Shown here: piece by piece, positions 1 through 8,208 of the stretch | Layout of the letters: each line of letters begins with the position of its first letter | How positions within the stretch are numbered: position 1 is the first letter of the stretch | Made by a program: the position numbers and the translations under genes | NCBI GenBank assembly: GCA_934547065.1 | Contig: CAKTEF010000029.1 | Coordinates: 1 to 18,715, forward strand | Reading direction: 5' to 3' | DNA length: 18,715 bases | Source: an uncultured Faecalibacterium sp. | GTDB lineage: Bacteria; Bacillota; Clostridia; Oscillospirales; Ruminococcaceae | Notes under the pieces: generated by a model | What the model was told of the DNA's origin: nothing | The model's input: the letters and a program-made list of their open reading frames with translations, nothing else | Databases searched by the model: none

Positions 1-192
1 AAGCGTCAGTTCCGCAACCTGTGGATCTGCCGTATCAACAACGCAGTTCGTCCTCTGGGCATGAACTACTCCACCTTTATGGCTGGCCTGAAGAAGGCAG
101 GCATCGAGCTGAACCGCAAGATGCTGTCCGAGATGGCCATCAACGATCCTCAGAGCTTTGCCGCTCTGGTCGAGACCGTGAAGAACGCCTGA
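1..192 (+). CDS. rplT: 50S ribosomal protein L20, C-terminal part
   Basis: This is the last 63 residues of L20, cut off by the window start and read in frame from base 1 to the TGA at 190-192. L20 binds 23S rRNA early in assembly of the large subunit and, in many bacteria, represses its own infC-rpmI-rplT operon. The residues seen ([15 protein letters not shown], then a run with [11 protein letters not shown] and [18 protein letters not shown]) match the conserved C-terminal half of the family, and the end at VKNA is normal. The upstream infC and rpmI genes are presumably outside the window. Two terminator-like hairpins follow it, so it is probably the last gene of its operon. Confidence 0.95.
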   Translation, partial: KRQFRNLWICRINNAVRPLGMNYSTFMAGLKKAGIELNRKMLSEMAINDPQSFAALVETVKNA

Positions 193-209
193 TAAAGACC
201 TTGCATCGT

Positions 210-241
210 GACGCCCGCGCGTATACGCGGGCGTCCGTTTT
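210..241 (+). terminator. Rho-independent terminator after rplT
   Basis: A perfect 10-bp stem (210-219 pairs with 226-235, gacgcccgcg with cgcgggcgtc) closes a 6-base loop and is followed by CG and four T (238-241). A second T run (253-258) lies slightly downstream. The site starts 18 bases after the rplT stop codon, as expected for the end of the ribosomal protein operon. Confidence 0.8.
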
Positions 242-281
242 GTATCCGGGCATTTTTTGCGGCCAGGGAAACAAGGCAACG

Positions 282-327
282 GGGCAGCGCCCTGCCGCAG
301 AAACCTGCGGCAGACGCTGCCCTTTTT
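282..327 (+). terminator. Second terminator-like hairpin, ahead of the TrmH-family gene
   Basis: A long two-part hairpin. The inner stem pairs 292-300 with 305-313 (9 bp, loop AAAC). The outer stem pairs 282-289 with 315-322 (8 bp). They are separated by a small internal loop, and a run of five T follows (323-327). It could be a backup terminator for the rplT operon or an attenuator for the methyltransferase gene that starts 48 bases further on. The sequence alone does not decide between these. Confidence 0.75.
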
Positions 328-375
328 CTATTGTATCCATAGCAGAATGCATACACACCTGTTCGGGAGGGACTC

Positions 376-1158
376 ATGGACGAAAAGATCACCAGCCGGG
401 AAAACGCAAAAGTAAAATACGCCTGCCGCCTTGCTTCCAGTGCAGCGTTCCGCCGCACCGAGGGGCGCTTTCTGGCCGAAGGGCGCAAGCTGTGCCCGGA
501 GCTTTCCCGGGGCGCAGAGCTGGAGACCCTGTTTTATACCGAAAATGCGCTGGAAAAATGCCCGGAGCTTGCCGCTTTGCCGGGCGAGCACTATCTGGTA
601 GAGGATCATGTGGCGGACAAGCTGGCAGACGTGGGCACCCATCAGGGGGTGTTCGGGGTGTTCCGCACCCCGGTGCACACCTTGGAGGAGGTGCGCCCCG
701 GCGGGCGGTATCTGGCGCTGGAGCGGGTGCAGGACCCCGGCAACGTGGGCACTTTGCTGCGCAGCGCGGCGGCCTTTGGCTTTGACGGCGTCATCCTGAG
801 CGAGGGCTGCGCCAGCGTCTATGCCCCCAAGACCCTGCGCGCCTCCATGGGCGCGGCGGTGCGCATCCCGGTCATCGAGACCGGTGCCATGCCGCAGGCC
901 ATCGCCCTGCTGCGGGAAAAAGGCATCACCTGCCTTGCGGCGGCGCTGTACCAGTCCCAGCCCCTCAGCGCGGCAAAGGCCGGGTATCCCGGCGGCGTCT
1001 GCGTGGTCATCGGCAGCGAGGGTCAGGGCCTGACCGACGAGACCATCGCTGCCTGCAACAGCACGGTGCGCATCCCCATGACCGACCGGGTGGAAAGCCT
1101 GAACGCCGGCATTGCGGGCAGCATCCTGCTGTGGCATTTCCGGGAGGAAAGCCTGTGA
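376..1158 (+). CDS. TrmH/SpoU-family RNA 2'-O-methyltransferase
   Basis: A 260-residue enzyme expected to transfer a methyl group from S-adenosylmethionine to a ribose 2'-OH in rRNA or tRNA. The N-terminal part (about 1-105) resembles the SpoU substrate-binding domain. The C-terminal half is the knotted SPOUT fold with all three family motifs: motif 1 with QDPGNVGTLLRS at 119-130, motif 2 with IGSEGQGL from 212, and motif 3 with IPM and ESLNAGIAG around N243. The start is supported by GGGAGGG at 365-371, four bases before the ATG. Its position near rplT recalls ysgA of Bacillus, a paralogue of rlmB. The exact target nucleotide cannot be read from the sequence, so no symbol is given. Its stop codon overlaps the dprA start. 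Confidence 0.9.
   Translation: MDEKITSRENAKVKYACRLASSAAFRRTEGRFLAEGRKLCPELSRGAELETLFYTENALEKCPELAALPGEHYLVEDHVADKLADVGTHQGVFGVFRTPVHTLEEVRPGGRYLALERVQDPGNVGTLLRSAAAFGFDGVILSEGCASVYAPKTLRASMGAAVRIPVIETGAMPQAIALLREKGITCLAAALYQSQPLSAAKAGYPGGVCVVIGSEGQGLTDETIAACNSTVRIPMTDRVESLNAGIAGSILLWHFREESL
1142..1147 (+). promoter_or_regulatory. Ribosome binding site that fixes the dprA start at GTG 1155
   Basis: GGGAGG lies inside the end of the methyltransferase gene, seven bases before a GTG at 1155. That GTG overlaps the methyltransferase stop (GTGA, stop at 1156-1158). An in-frame ATG at 1131 has no comparable site, so GTG 1155 is preferred. Confidence 0.7.
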
Positions 1159-2297
1159 GCGGCCTTGCCGGGCAGACCAGCCTTTTTCCGCCGGAGCCTG
1201 CCCCGGAGCCGCTGCTGTGCTGGCTGTGGCTGGCACATGTGCTGGGCGCGGCCAGTGCCCATGCAGGCCGGGTGCTGGATGCCTTCGGCGGGGCACAGGA
1301 AGCATGGGAGGCTCGTGACACGGCTGAGTTTGCGCGTTCAGCAGGGTCGGCTGCGGTAAAACGAGCGCGGCAGCTGACACCGGAAAATTACCGCGGACTT
1401 GTAAAGCGGTGCGAGGCGCTGAGGGCACGCATCCTGCCCTTCGATGACCCGGACTACCCGCTGGCGTTTTCCCGCATCCCGGATATGCCGCTGGTGCTCT
1501 ACTGCACCGGCGACCCGCGCTGGCTCAATGAGCCGGGCGCGGTGGGGATGGTGGGCAGCCGAAGGCCGACCGAATACGGCCAGCAGGCTGCTGCAGACCT
1601 GGGCGGAACGCTGGCCCGGAACGGAGCACTGATCGTCAGCGGCCTGGCCGATGGGCTGGACAGCGCCGGGCACCGCGCCGCTGTGGGAGCCCACTGCCCC
1701 ACCATCGGGGTGCTGGGGGTGCCCATCGACCGCACCTACCCGGCTTCCAACCGGGAGCTGCGGTGGAAGATCGAGCAGAACGGATGCATCATCAGCGAAT
1801 ACCCGCCGGAAAGCGGCCCCGTGGGGGCCAACGGCTTTTTGCAGCGCAACCGCCTGATCGCGGCCCTTTCGGCGGCGCTGGTGGTGGTGGAAGCGCAGGA
1901 AAAAAGCGGCACCATGTCCACCGTCAACCACGCCGAGCGGTATGGCAAGCCGGTGTTCGCGGTGCCGGGCAGTATCTACTCGCCCAATTCCGCCGGGACG
2001 AACGCCCTGCTGCGGGAGGGCCGCGCCAAAGCGGTCTGCCGGGCCGAGGATCTGTTCGGCGTGCTGGGCCTGCACCGCAAAAGCACAGCCGTCCCGGCCG
2101 CCCCGCGCCCGGCTGCATCCCCCATGGGCGAGACCGAACGGCGGGTGCTGGCCTGTGTCGGCCCCAAGGCAAAGGGCGTGGAGGAGCTGGGCCTGGAAAG
2201 CGGCCTGCCCACCGCCCTTTTGCTGGGCACCCTGATGAAGCTGGAACTCACCGGCCGCGTCACCTGCCTGCCGGGCAAGCGGTATATTCTGCGGTGA
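1155..2297 (+). CDS. dprA: DNA processing protein DprA (Smf)
   Basis: DprA binds incoming single-stranded DNA in the cytoplasm and loads RecA during natural transformation. It is also widespread in species not known to be competent. From GTG 1155 the protein is 380 residues. The Rossmann-like core is clear: VGSRRP at 133-138, SGLADGLDSAGH at 162-173, a later QRNRLIAALS, then a block with EKSGTMSTVNHA and a VPGSIYSPNSAGTN segment. The N-terminal region has the usual helical domain, and the last 60 or so residues look like the DprA winged-helix domain. The gene overlaps the methyltransferase stop by one codon (GTGA), so the two are probably translationally coupled. An alternative in-frame ATG at 1131 would add eight residues. 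Followed by topA across a repeat-filled gap, the common dprA-topA-trmFO order. Confidence 0.93.
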   Translation: MSGLAGQTSLFPPEPAPEPLLCWLWLAHVLGAASAHAGRVLDAFGGAQEAWEARDTAEFARSAGSAAVKRARQLTPENYRGLVKRCEALRARILPFDDPDYPLAFSRIPDMPLVLYCTGDPRWLNEPGAVGMVGSRRPTEYGQQAAADLGGTLARNGALIVSGLADGLDSAGHRAAVGAHCPTIGVLGVPIDRTYPASNRELRWKIEQNGCIISEYPPESGPVGANGFLQRNRLIAALSAALVVVEAQEKSGTMSTVNHAERYGKPVFAVPGSIYSPNSAGTNALLREGRAKAVCRAEDLFGVLGLHRKSTAVPAAPRPAASPMGETERRVLACVGPKAKGVEELGLESGLPTALLLGTLMKLELTGRVTCLPGKRYILR

Positions 2298-2330
2298 ACG
2301 GCGCATCTTAATTTGAAGATAGGACCCTCT

Positions 2331-2355
2331 CCGGGAGAGGCAATTGCGGCTCGTG
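2331..2355. repeat. Short repeat module shared with the plsX leader
   Basis: GAGAGGCAATTGCGGCTC then one variable base and TGG (2335-2355) recurs at 6289-6310. In both places a short CTCTC/GAGAG hairpin precedes it. It sits between the dprA stop and element A, so it is probably a remnant of another member of the same intergenic repeat family. Function unknown. Confidence 0.5.
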
Positions 2356-2373
2356 GCAAGGTCCGTCCGAGTA

Positions 2374-2663
2374 CAACCTCTCAGCCGTCGCTGGCGCTCG
2401 GCAGCTCCCCTAGTAGGGGAGCCCTTGGCAGGCCGTCACGTTTTCGAGCATGAACGCTTCGCTACAATTAGCCCTGCTGGCATAAAGGCTTTATAAAAGG
2501 CTTCCCCTATGGGGAAGCTGTCGCCGCAGGCGACTGATGAGGTGAATGCCTTGTGGCAGATACTGGTTTTGGAGCGTCAGCGATAACAGCGAAAAGCAAA
2601 TCTTATGCCAAAGGCTCCCCTACTAGGGGAGCTGTCACGGCGAAGCCCGTGACTGAGAGGTTG
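2374..2663 (+). repeat. Full-length intergenic repeat element A (MITE-like, three two-hairpin units)
   Basis: A 290-bp non-coding element that begins CAACCTCTCAG and ends CTGAGAGGTTG, so the ends are inverted. The left arm (2374-2436) and the right arm (about 2604-2663, read on the other strand) share the ends and the block around AGCTCCCCTAGTAGGGGAGC. The right arm is nearly identical, in reverse complement, to the left arms of the elements at 13764 and 17574. A central unit (about 2498-2543) carries the hairpins GCTTCCCC/GGGGAAGC and GTCGCC/GGCGAC. No transposase or plausible gene lies within it. It occupies most of the 472-base dprA-topA gap. The remaining 106 bases before topA hold only the topA ribosome binding site and no clear promoter. 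Confidence 0.85.
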
Positions 2664-2769
2664 GACAAAGGAGGAGCTTTATCTGGGTTATGTGCTGGGA
2701 ACCGCAACCCGGCGCTGGCGATTACAGCAAGCCTGAGCGGGTTTCATATAGATAATAGGAGAGAAAACA

Positions 2770-4854
2770 ATGGCAAAACTGGTGATCGTGGAGTCGCCTG
2801 CCAAGGCGAAGACCATTGGAAAATATCTGGGCAAGGATTACGAGGTCACGGCCAGCATGGGCCACATCCGCGACCTGCCCAAGTCTCAGCTGGGCATCGA
2901 CGTGGAGCATGACTACGCCCCCCAGTACATCAACATCAAGGACAAGTCGAAACTCATCAAGGAACTCAAGGCAAAGGCAAAGCAGGCCGACGGCGTTCTG
3001 CTGGCGACCGACCCGGACCGCGAGGGCGAAGCCATCAGCTGGCACCTGGCCAATATCCTGGGGCTGGACCCCCACGAGCCCAACCGTGTGACCTTTGACG
3101 AGATCACGAAAAAAGGCGTGCAGAAAGGCATGGCCCATCCCCGCGCCATCGACGAGGATCTGTTCAATGCCCAGCAGGCCCGCCGCATCCTGGACCGTCT
3201 GGTGGGCTACAAGCTCAGCCCGTTTTTGTGGCGCAAGGTGCGCCGCGGCCTTTCGGCGGGCCGTGTGCAGAGCGTGGCCGTGCGCCTGATCGACGACCGC
3301 GAAAAAGAGATCGAGGGCTTCAAGCCGGAAGAATACTGGAACGTGGATGCCACGCTGGGCACCGGGCACAAGAGCTTTACGGCCCGCCTGGCCTCGGACG
3401 GCACCGGGAAAAAGCTGCTGCCCCGCACCGAGGCCGAGGCCCGTGCCATTGAGCAGGGGCTGGAAGGCGCATCCTACACGGTGGCCGAGCTGAAAAAGGG
3501 CAAGCGCGCCAAACAGCCCACGCCCGCGTTCATCACCAGCACCCTGCAGCAGGAGGCTTCCCGCCGCCTGGGCTTTACGGCCACCCGCACCATGCGGGCC
3601 GCGCAGACGCTGTATGAAGGCGTGGACATTGCGGGCCACGGTACCATGGGTCTGATCACCTATATGCGTACCGACAGCCTGCGCATCTCGGACGAAGCCG
3701 TGGCCGCCGCCAAGGAGTATATCGCCGGGGCCTACGGCGAAGCGTATATCTGCCCCTATAAGCGCACATGGAAGACCAAAAGCGCTACGGCGGCACAGGA
3801 CGCCCACGAAGCCATCCGTCCCTCTGTGCCCTCCCTGACCCCGGACGAGGTGGACAAGAGCATCAGCGGCGACACCGCAAAGCTGTACCGCATGATCTGG
3901 AGCCGCTTTATGGCCAGCCAGATGGCAGACTGCCAGCAGGACACCGTGTCGGTCACCGTCAGCGCGGCGGATTACCACTTCAAGGCCAGCGGCTACACCG
4001 TGACCTTTGACGGCTTTACCGCCCTGTACGAGGAAGCCACCGACGAAAAGGAAAAGAAGGAGACCAACCTCCCCCCGCTGGAGCAGGGACAGGTGCTCAA
4101 GCTGCGGGAGCTGAAGAGCGAGCAGAAGTTCACCCAGCCGCCCGCCCGCTACACCGAAGCCACCCTCATCAAGGCGCTGGAAGAAAACGGCATCGGCCGC
4201 CCCTCCACCTATGCGCCCATCATCACCACCATCATCGACCGCGGCTATGTGGAGCGGGAGCAGAAAAAGCTCAAGCCCACCCTGCTGGGCCGGGCTGTGG
4301 ACGGCCTGATGCTGGAACAGTTCCCCCACATCGTGGATGTGGACTTCTCGGCTGAGATGGAACGGAACCTGGATAAGATCGAAAACGGAAAGGCCGACTG
4401 GCACAAGACCGTGGACGAGTTCTATCAGGGCTTTGCCGCCAGCCTGGAACAGGCCGAAAAGAACATGGAGGGCAAAAAGGTCAAGGTGCCGGACGAGCCG
4501 TCCAGCGAGGTGTGCCCCCTGTGCGGCCGCCCCATGGTCATCAAGGTGGGCAAGTACGGCAAGTTCCTGGCGTGCAGCGGCTTCCCGGAGTGCCGGGGCA
4601 CCAAGCGCCTGGTCAAGGATACCGGCGGCATCTGCCCCAAGTGCGGCAAGGGCCGCATGCTGGAGCGCAAGAGCGCCAAGGGCCGCATCTATTATGGCTG
4701 CGAGCGCTACCCCGACTGCGATTTTATGACCTGGGACACCCCGGTGCCCACCAAGTGCGAAAAGTGCGGCAGCACCCTGTTCCGCAAGGGCTCCAAGCTC
4801 TATTGCGCCAAAGAGGGCTGTGGCTTTGAGATGCCGGTGCCGAAGAAGGATTAA
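2770..4854 (+). CDS. topA: DNA topoisomerase I (type IA)
   Basis: TopA relaxes negative supercoils by single-strand passage behind RNA polymerase and replication forks. The protein has 694 residues, usual for Firmicutes. The N-terminal TOPRIM domain shows IVESPAKAKTIG with E8 and the acidic DPDREGEA motif with D81 and D83. The catalytic tyrosine is Y298 in TYMRTDS. The C-terminus carries three Cys4 zinc-ribbon repeats starting at C582 (CPLCGRP), C622 (CPKCGKG) and C663 (CEKCGS). An AGGAGA site at 2757-2762 supports the ATG at 2770. Two bases separate its stop from the trmFO start, so the two genes are co-transcribed. The order dprA-topA-trmFO is the same as in Bacillus. Confidence 0.98.
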   Translation: MAKLVIVESPAKAKTIGKYLGKDYEVTASMGHIRDLPKSQLGIDVEHDYAPQYINIKDKSKLIKELKAKAKQADGVLLATDPDREGEAISWHLANILGLDPHEPNRVTFDEITKKGVQKGMAHPRAIDEDLFNAQQARRILDRLVGYKLSPFLWRKVRRGLSAGRVQSVAVRLIDDREKEIEGFKPEEYWNVDATLGTGHKSFTARLASDGTGKKLLPRTEAEARAIEQGLEGASYTVAELKKGKRAKQPTPAFITSTLQQEASRRLGFTATRTMRAAQTLYEGVDIAGHGTMGLITYMRTDSLRISDEAVAAAKEYIAGAYGEAYICPYKRTWKTKSATAAQDAHEAIRPSVPSLTPDEVDKSISGDTAKLYRMIWSRFMASQMADCQQDTVSVTVSAADYHFKASGYTVTFDGFTALYEEATDEKEKKETNLPPLEQGQVLKLRELKSEQKFTQPPARYTEATLIKALEENGIGRPSTYAPIITTIIDRGYVEREQKKLKPTLLGRAVDGLMLEQFPHIVDVDFSAEMERNLDKIENGKADWHKTVDEFYQGFAASLEQAEKNMEGKKVKVPDEPSSEVCPLCGRPMVIKVGKYGKFLACSGFPECRGTKRLVKDTGGICPKCGKGRMLERKSAKGRIYYGCERYPDCDFMTWDTPVPTKCEKCGSTLFRKGSKLYCAKEGCGFEMPVPKKD

Positions 4855-4856
4855 AT

Positions 4857-6230
<1,374 letters not shown>

Positions 6231-6245
6231 ACGGGAAGCGGGCCT

Positions 6246-6487
6246 GCCCTCTCCGTCATTGCTTCGCAATGCCGCCTCTCCCGAAAGAGAGAGGCAATTG
6301 CGGCTCATGGTCAGCAAGTGCTGCCGCAGAGCTTTCACCTCATCTGTCTGCTGCGCAGACAGCTTCCTCCCTTTGTCGCTTGCGCGACATCTCCCTCCGG
6401 CCGGAGGGAGTCTTTCCTCAAGGGGAAGCCTTTGGCGGCTTGCGGCCAGCAGGTGCTAAGCCCGGGAGATGCGTTGACTGAGAGGGC
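6246..6487 (+). repeat. Degenerate repeat cluster filling the trmFO-plsX gap
   Basis: The 287-base gap holds several units of the same two-hairpin family as elements A-C, more diverged. One unit begins CCTCTCCGTCATTGC near 6249 (stem CATTGC/GCAATG). A second has CACCTCATCTGTCTGC from about 6336 (stem GTCTGC/GCAGAC followed by AGCTTCC). A third has GTCGC/GCGAC near 6375-6388, followed by a perfect 20-bp palindrome at 6391-6410. The cluster ends with GACTGAGAGG at 6477-6486, matching the right end of element A. It also contains the short module shared with 2335-2355. No gene and no convincing promoter are seen. plsX has its own ribosome binding site (AAAGGA, 6504-6509). Confidence 0.7.
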
Positions 6488-6517
6488 AAGGACGCTGACC
6501 GAGAAAGGACGACGTTT

Positions 6518-7519
6518 ATGAAAATTATTGTGGATATGATGGGCGGCGACAACGCCCCGCTGGCGGTGCTGGAAGGCGCTGCCGCAGCAGTCAAGGAGTA
6601 CGGCGCTGCCATCCTGGGCGTGGGCAATGAGGAGCTGGTGCGCAAAACGGCCGCCGAGCACAACATCCCGCTGGACGGCATCGAGCTGGTGAACTGCACC
6701 GAGGTCATCGACATGTGCGATGAGCCGGCCAGGGCCATCCGCAGCAAAAAGGATTCCTCCATCGTGGTGGGCCTGAACCTGCTCAAGGAGGGCAAGGGCG
6801 ATGCCTTTGTCTCGGCCGGCAGCACCGGTGCGCTCCATGTGGGGGCCAGCCTGATCGTGCGCACCCTGCGCGGGGTCAAGCGCCCGGCCCTGGCCACCAT
6901 GGTGCCCGCCAAAAAGCAGGCCTACCTGCTGCTGGACTGCGGTGCCAATGTGGAGTGCCGCCCCGAAATGCTGGCCGCTTTTGCCGTGATGGGCAGCTGC
7001 TATGTCAACAAGGTGGAGGGCCGCCCCTCGCCCAGCGTGGCCCTGGCCAACAACGGCGCGGAGGAAAGCAAGGGTACCCCCATGCTCAGGGAGGCCCACC
7101 AACTGCTCAAAGCCACCCCTGGCATCCGCTTTGTGGGCAACATTGAGCCGCGCGATGTGCCCAACGGTGACGTGGACGTTGTGGTGTGCGATGGCTTTAC
7201 CGGCAATGTGATCCTCAAGCTGACCGAGGGCGTGGCCAAGATGCTGCTGAGCATGCTCAAGCAGATGTTCCTGGCAAACCTGGGCGGCAAGCTGGCTTAC
7301 CTGCTGCTCAAGGGCGGCGTGACCGACCTCAAGCACCAGATGGACAGCGAGGAGTACGGCGGCGCACCGTTCCTGGGCGCGAAGCAGCCGGTCATCAAGG
7401 CACACGGCTCGTCCAAGGCCAAGGGCATCAAGAATGCCATCCGCCAGGCCAAGATCTGCGTGGAGAACGACCTGTGCGGCACCATGCAGAACGCACTGGA
7501 TGAGCTGAACAAGGAGTAA
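6518..7519 (+). CDS. plsX: Phosphate acyltransferase PlsX
   Basis: PlsX converts acyl-ACP and phosphate to acyl-phosphate, the acyl donor used by PlsY in the first step of phosphatidic acid synthesis. It acts peripherally at the membrane. The 333-residue length is typical. Family features seen are the N-terminal IVDMMGGDNAP (4-14), a conserved SAGSTGAL segment, the LLLDCGANVECRPEML block, GNIEPRDVPNG, CDGFTGNVILKL and the C-terminal LGAKQPVIKAHGSS. The start is supported by AAAGGA eight bases upstream of the ATG. In Bacillus plsX is followed by fabD, fabG and acpP before rnc. Here rnc follows directly after 14 bases, so those three fatty-acid genes are absent from this place. Confidence 0.97.
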   Translation: MKIIVDMMGGDNAPLAVLEGAAAAVKEYGAAILGVGNEELVRKTAAEHNIPLDGIELVNCTEVIDMCDEPARAIRSKKDSSIVVGLNLLKEGKGDAFVSAGSTGALHVGASLIVRTLRGVKRPALATMVPAKKQAYLLLDCGANVECRPEMLAAFAVMGSCYVNKVEGRPSPSVALANNGAEESKGTPMLREAHQLLKATPGIRFVGNIEPRDVPNGDVDVVVCDGFTGNVILKLTEGVAKMLLSMLKQMFLANLGGKLAYLLLKGGVTDLKHQMDSEEYGGAPFLGAKQPVIKAHGSSKAKGIKNAIRQAKICVENDLCGTMQNALDELNKE

Positions 7520-7533
7520 GGGAGCAAAGAAAT

Positions 7534-8208
7534 ATGAGCCATCAGTTGGAAACGATCATTGGCTACAAGTTCAAAAATCCGGAGCTGCTGGAAACGGCGC
7601 TCACCCACACCAGCTATGCCAACGAGAGCCGCATGCCGGTCCGGCACAACGAGCGGCTGGAGTTTTTGGGCGACAGCGTGCTGCAGATCGTCTCGGCGGA
7701 CTATCTGTTCCACGCCTACGCCGACCGGCCGGAGGGCGACCTGACCCGCATCCGTTCCAGCCTGGTCAGCGAGGGGGCCCTGTTCCAGTTTGCCCAGGAG
7801 ATCAACCTGGGCGATTACCTGCGCCTGGGCCGCGGCGAGGAGCGCTGCGGCGGCCGCACCCGGCCCAGCGTGGTATCGGATGCGTTTGAAGCGGTCATCG
7901 CCGCGCTGTACCTCGACGGCGGCATGGAGGTGGCCCGCAATTTCATCCTGCCCTTTATCACCGAGGGCAAACATGCCGAAGCCGATTACAAGACCCGCCT
8001 GCAGGAGATCGTGCAGCAGAATCCCGAAGAACGCCTGAGCTATGTGGTGGAGCAGGAGTCCGGCCCCGACCACGACAAGCACTTTGTGGTGGCCGTGCGC
8101 TTCAACTCCGACAAGGTGGCCCGCGGCGAGGGCCGCAGCAAAAAAGCGGCCGAGCAGCACGCCGCGCGGGAAGCGCTCAAGCTGCTGGGCGTAATAAAGG
8201 AAAAGTAA
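7534..8208 (+). CDS. rnc: Ribonuclease III
   Basis: RNase III cleaves double-stranded RNA, processing rRNA precursors and structured mRNA leaders. The 224-residue protein has the signature NERLEFLGDSVL (39-50) with E40, E43 and D47, and the second acidic cluster D116/E119 in SDAFEAVIAALYLDGG. These supply the two-metal active site. A double-stranded RNA binding domain follows (about 152-222), ending in the typical GRSKKAAEQHAAREAL stretch. GGGAG lies just after the plsX stop and AAGGAG just before it. The smc start codon directly follows the rnc stop with no gap. The gene is intact with all key residues. Confidence 0.98.
   Translation: MSHQLETIIGYKFKNPELLETALTHTSYANESRMPVRHNERLEFLGDSVLQIVSADYLFHAYADRPEGDLTRIRSSLVSEGALFQFAQEINLGDYLRLGRGEERCGGRTRPSVVSDAFEAVIAALYLDGGMEVARNFILPFITEGKHAEADYKTRLQEIVQQNPEERLSYVVEQESGPDHDKHFVVAVRFNSDKVARGEGRSKKAAEQHAAREALKLLGVIKEK

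Noticed and set aside
331..359. Promoter for the methyltransferase gene with TTGTAT at 331
   Set aside because: No acceptable -10 box exists at 16-18 bases. GCATAC and similar hexamers match poorly.
21..785. 254-codon frame spanning the rplT end, the terminators and part of the methyltransferase gene
   Set aside because: It crosses two terminator hairpins and is out of frame with both recognised genes. The translation is low-complexity Arg/Gly and has no family features.
1131..1154. ATG at 1131 as the dprA start
   Set aside because: It lacks a ribosome binding site, whereas GTG 1155 has GGGAGG seven bases upstream and the common GTGA overlap with the preceding stop.
2468..2497. Promoter inside element A using TATAAA at 2492-2497
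   Set aside because: The -35 match is poor (TTAGCC-like) and the -10-like sequence is not kept in elements B and C.
2690..2755. 21-codon frame ahead of topA with AAAGGAGG at about 2667-2674 (possible leader peptide)
   Set aside because: The spacing of about 15 bases is too long for an efficient start. The peptide has no regulatory codon run, and no attenuator follows.
2553..2912. Open frame of 119 codons starting in element A and running into topA
   Set aside because: It begins inside repeat DNA and ends out of frame in topA. It has no recognisable domain and its first part is shared with the other repeat copies.
2722..4404. Long antisense frame opposite topA, and similar ones opposite trmFO, plsX-smc, smc-ftsY and the LCP gene
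   Set aside because: GC-rich codon bias makes long antisense frames common. None shows a domain, and the sense-strand genes are unambiguous.
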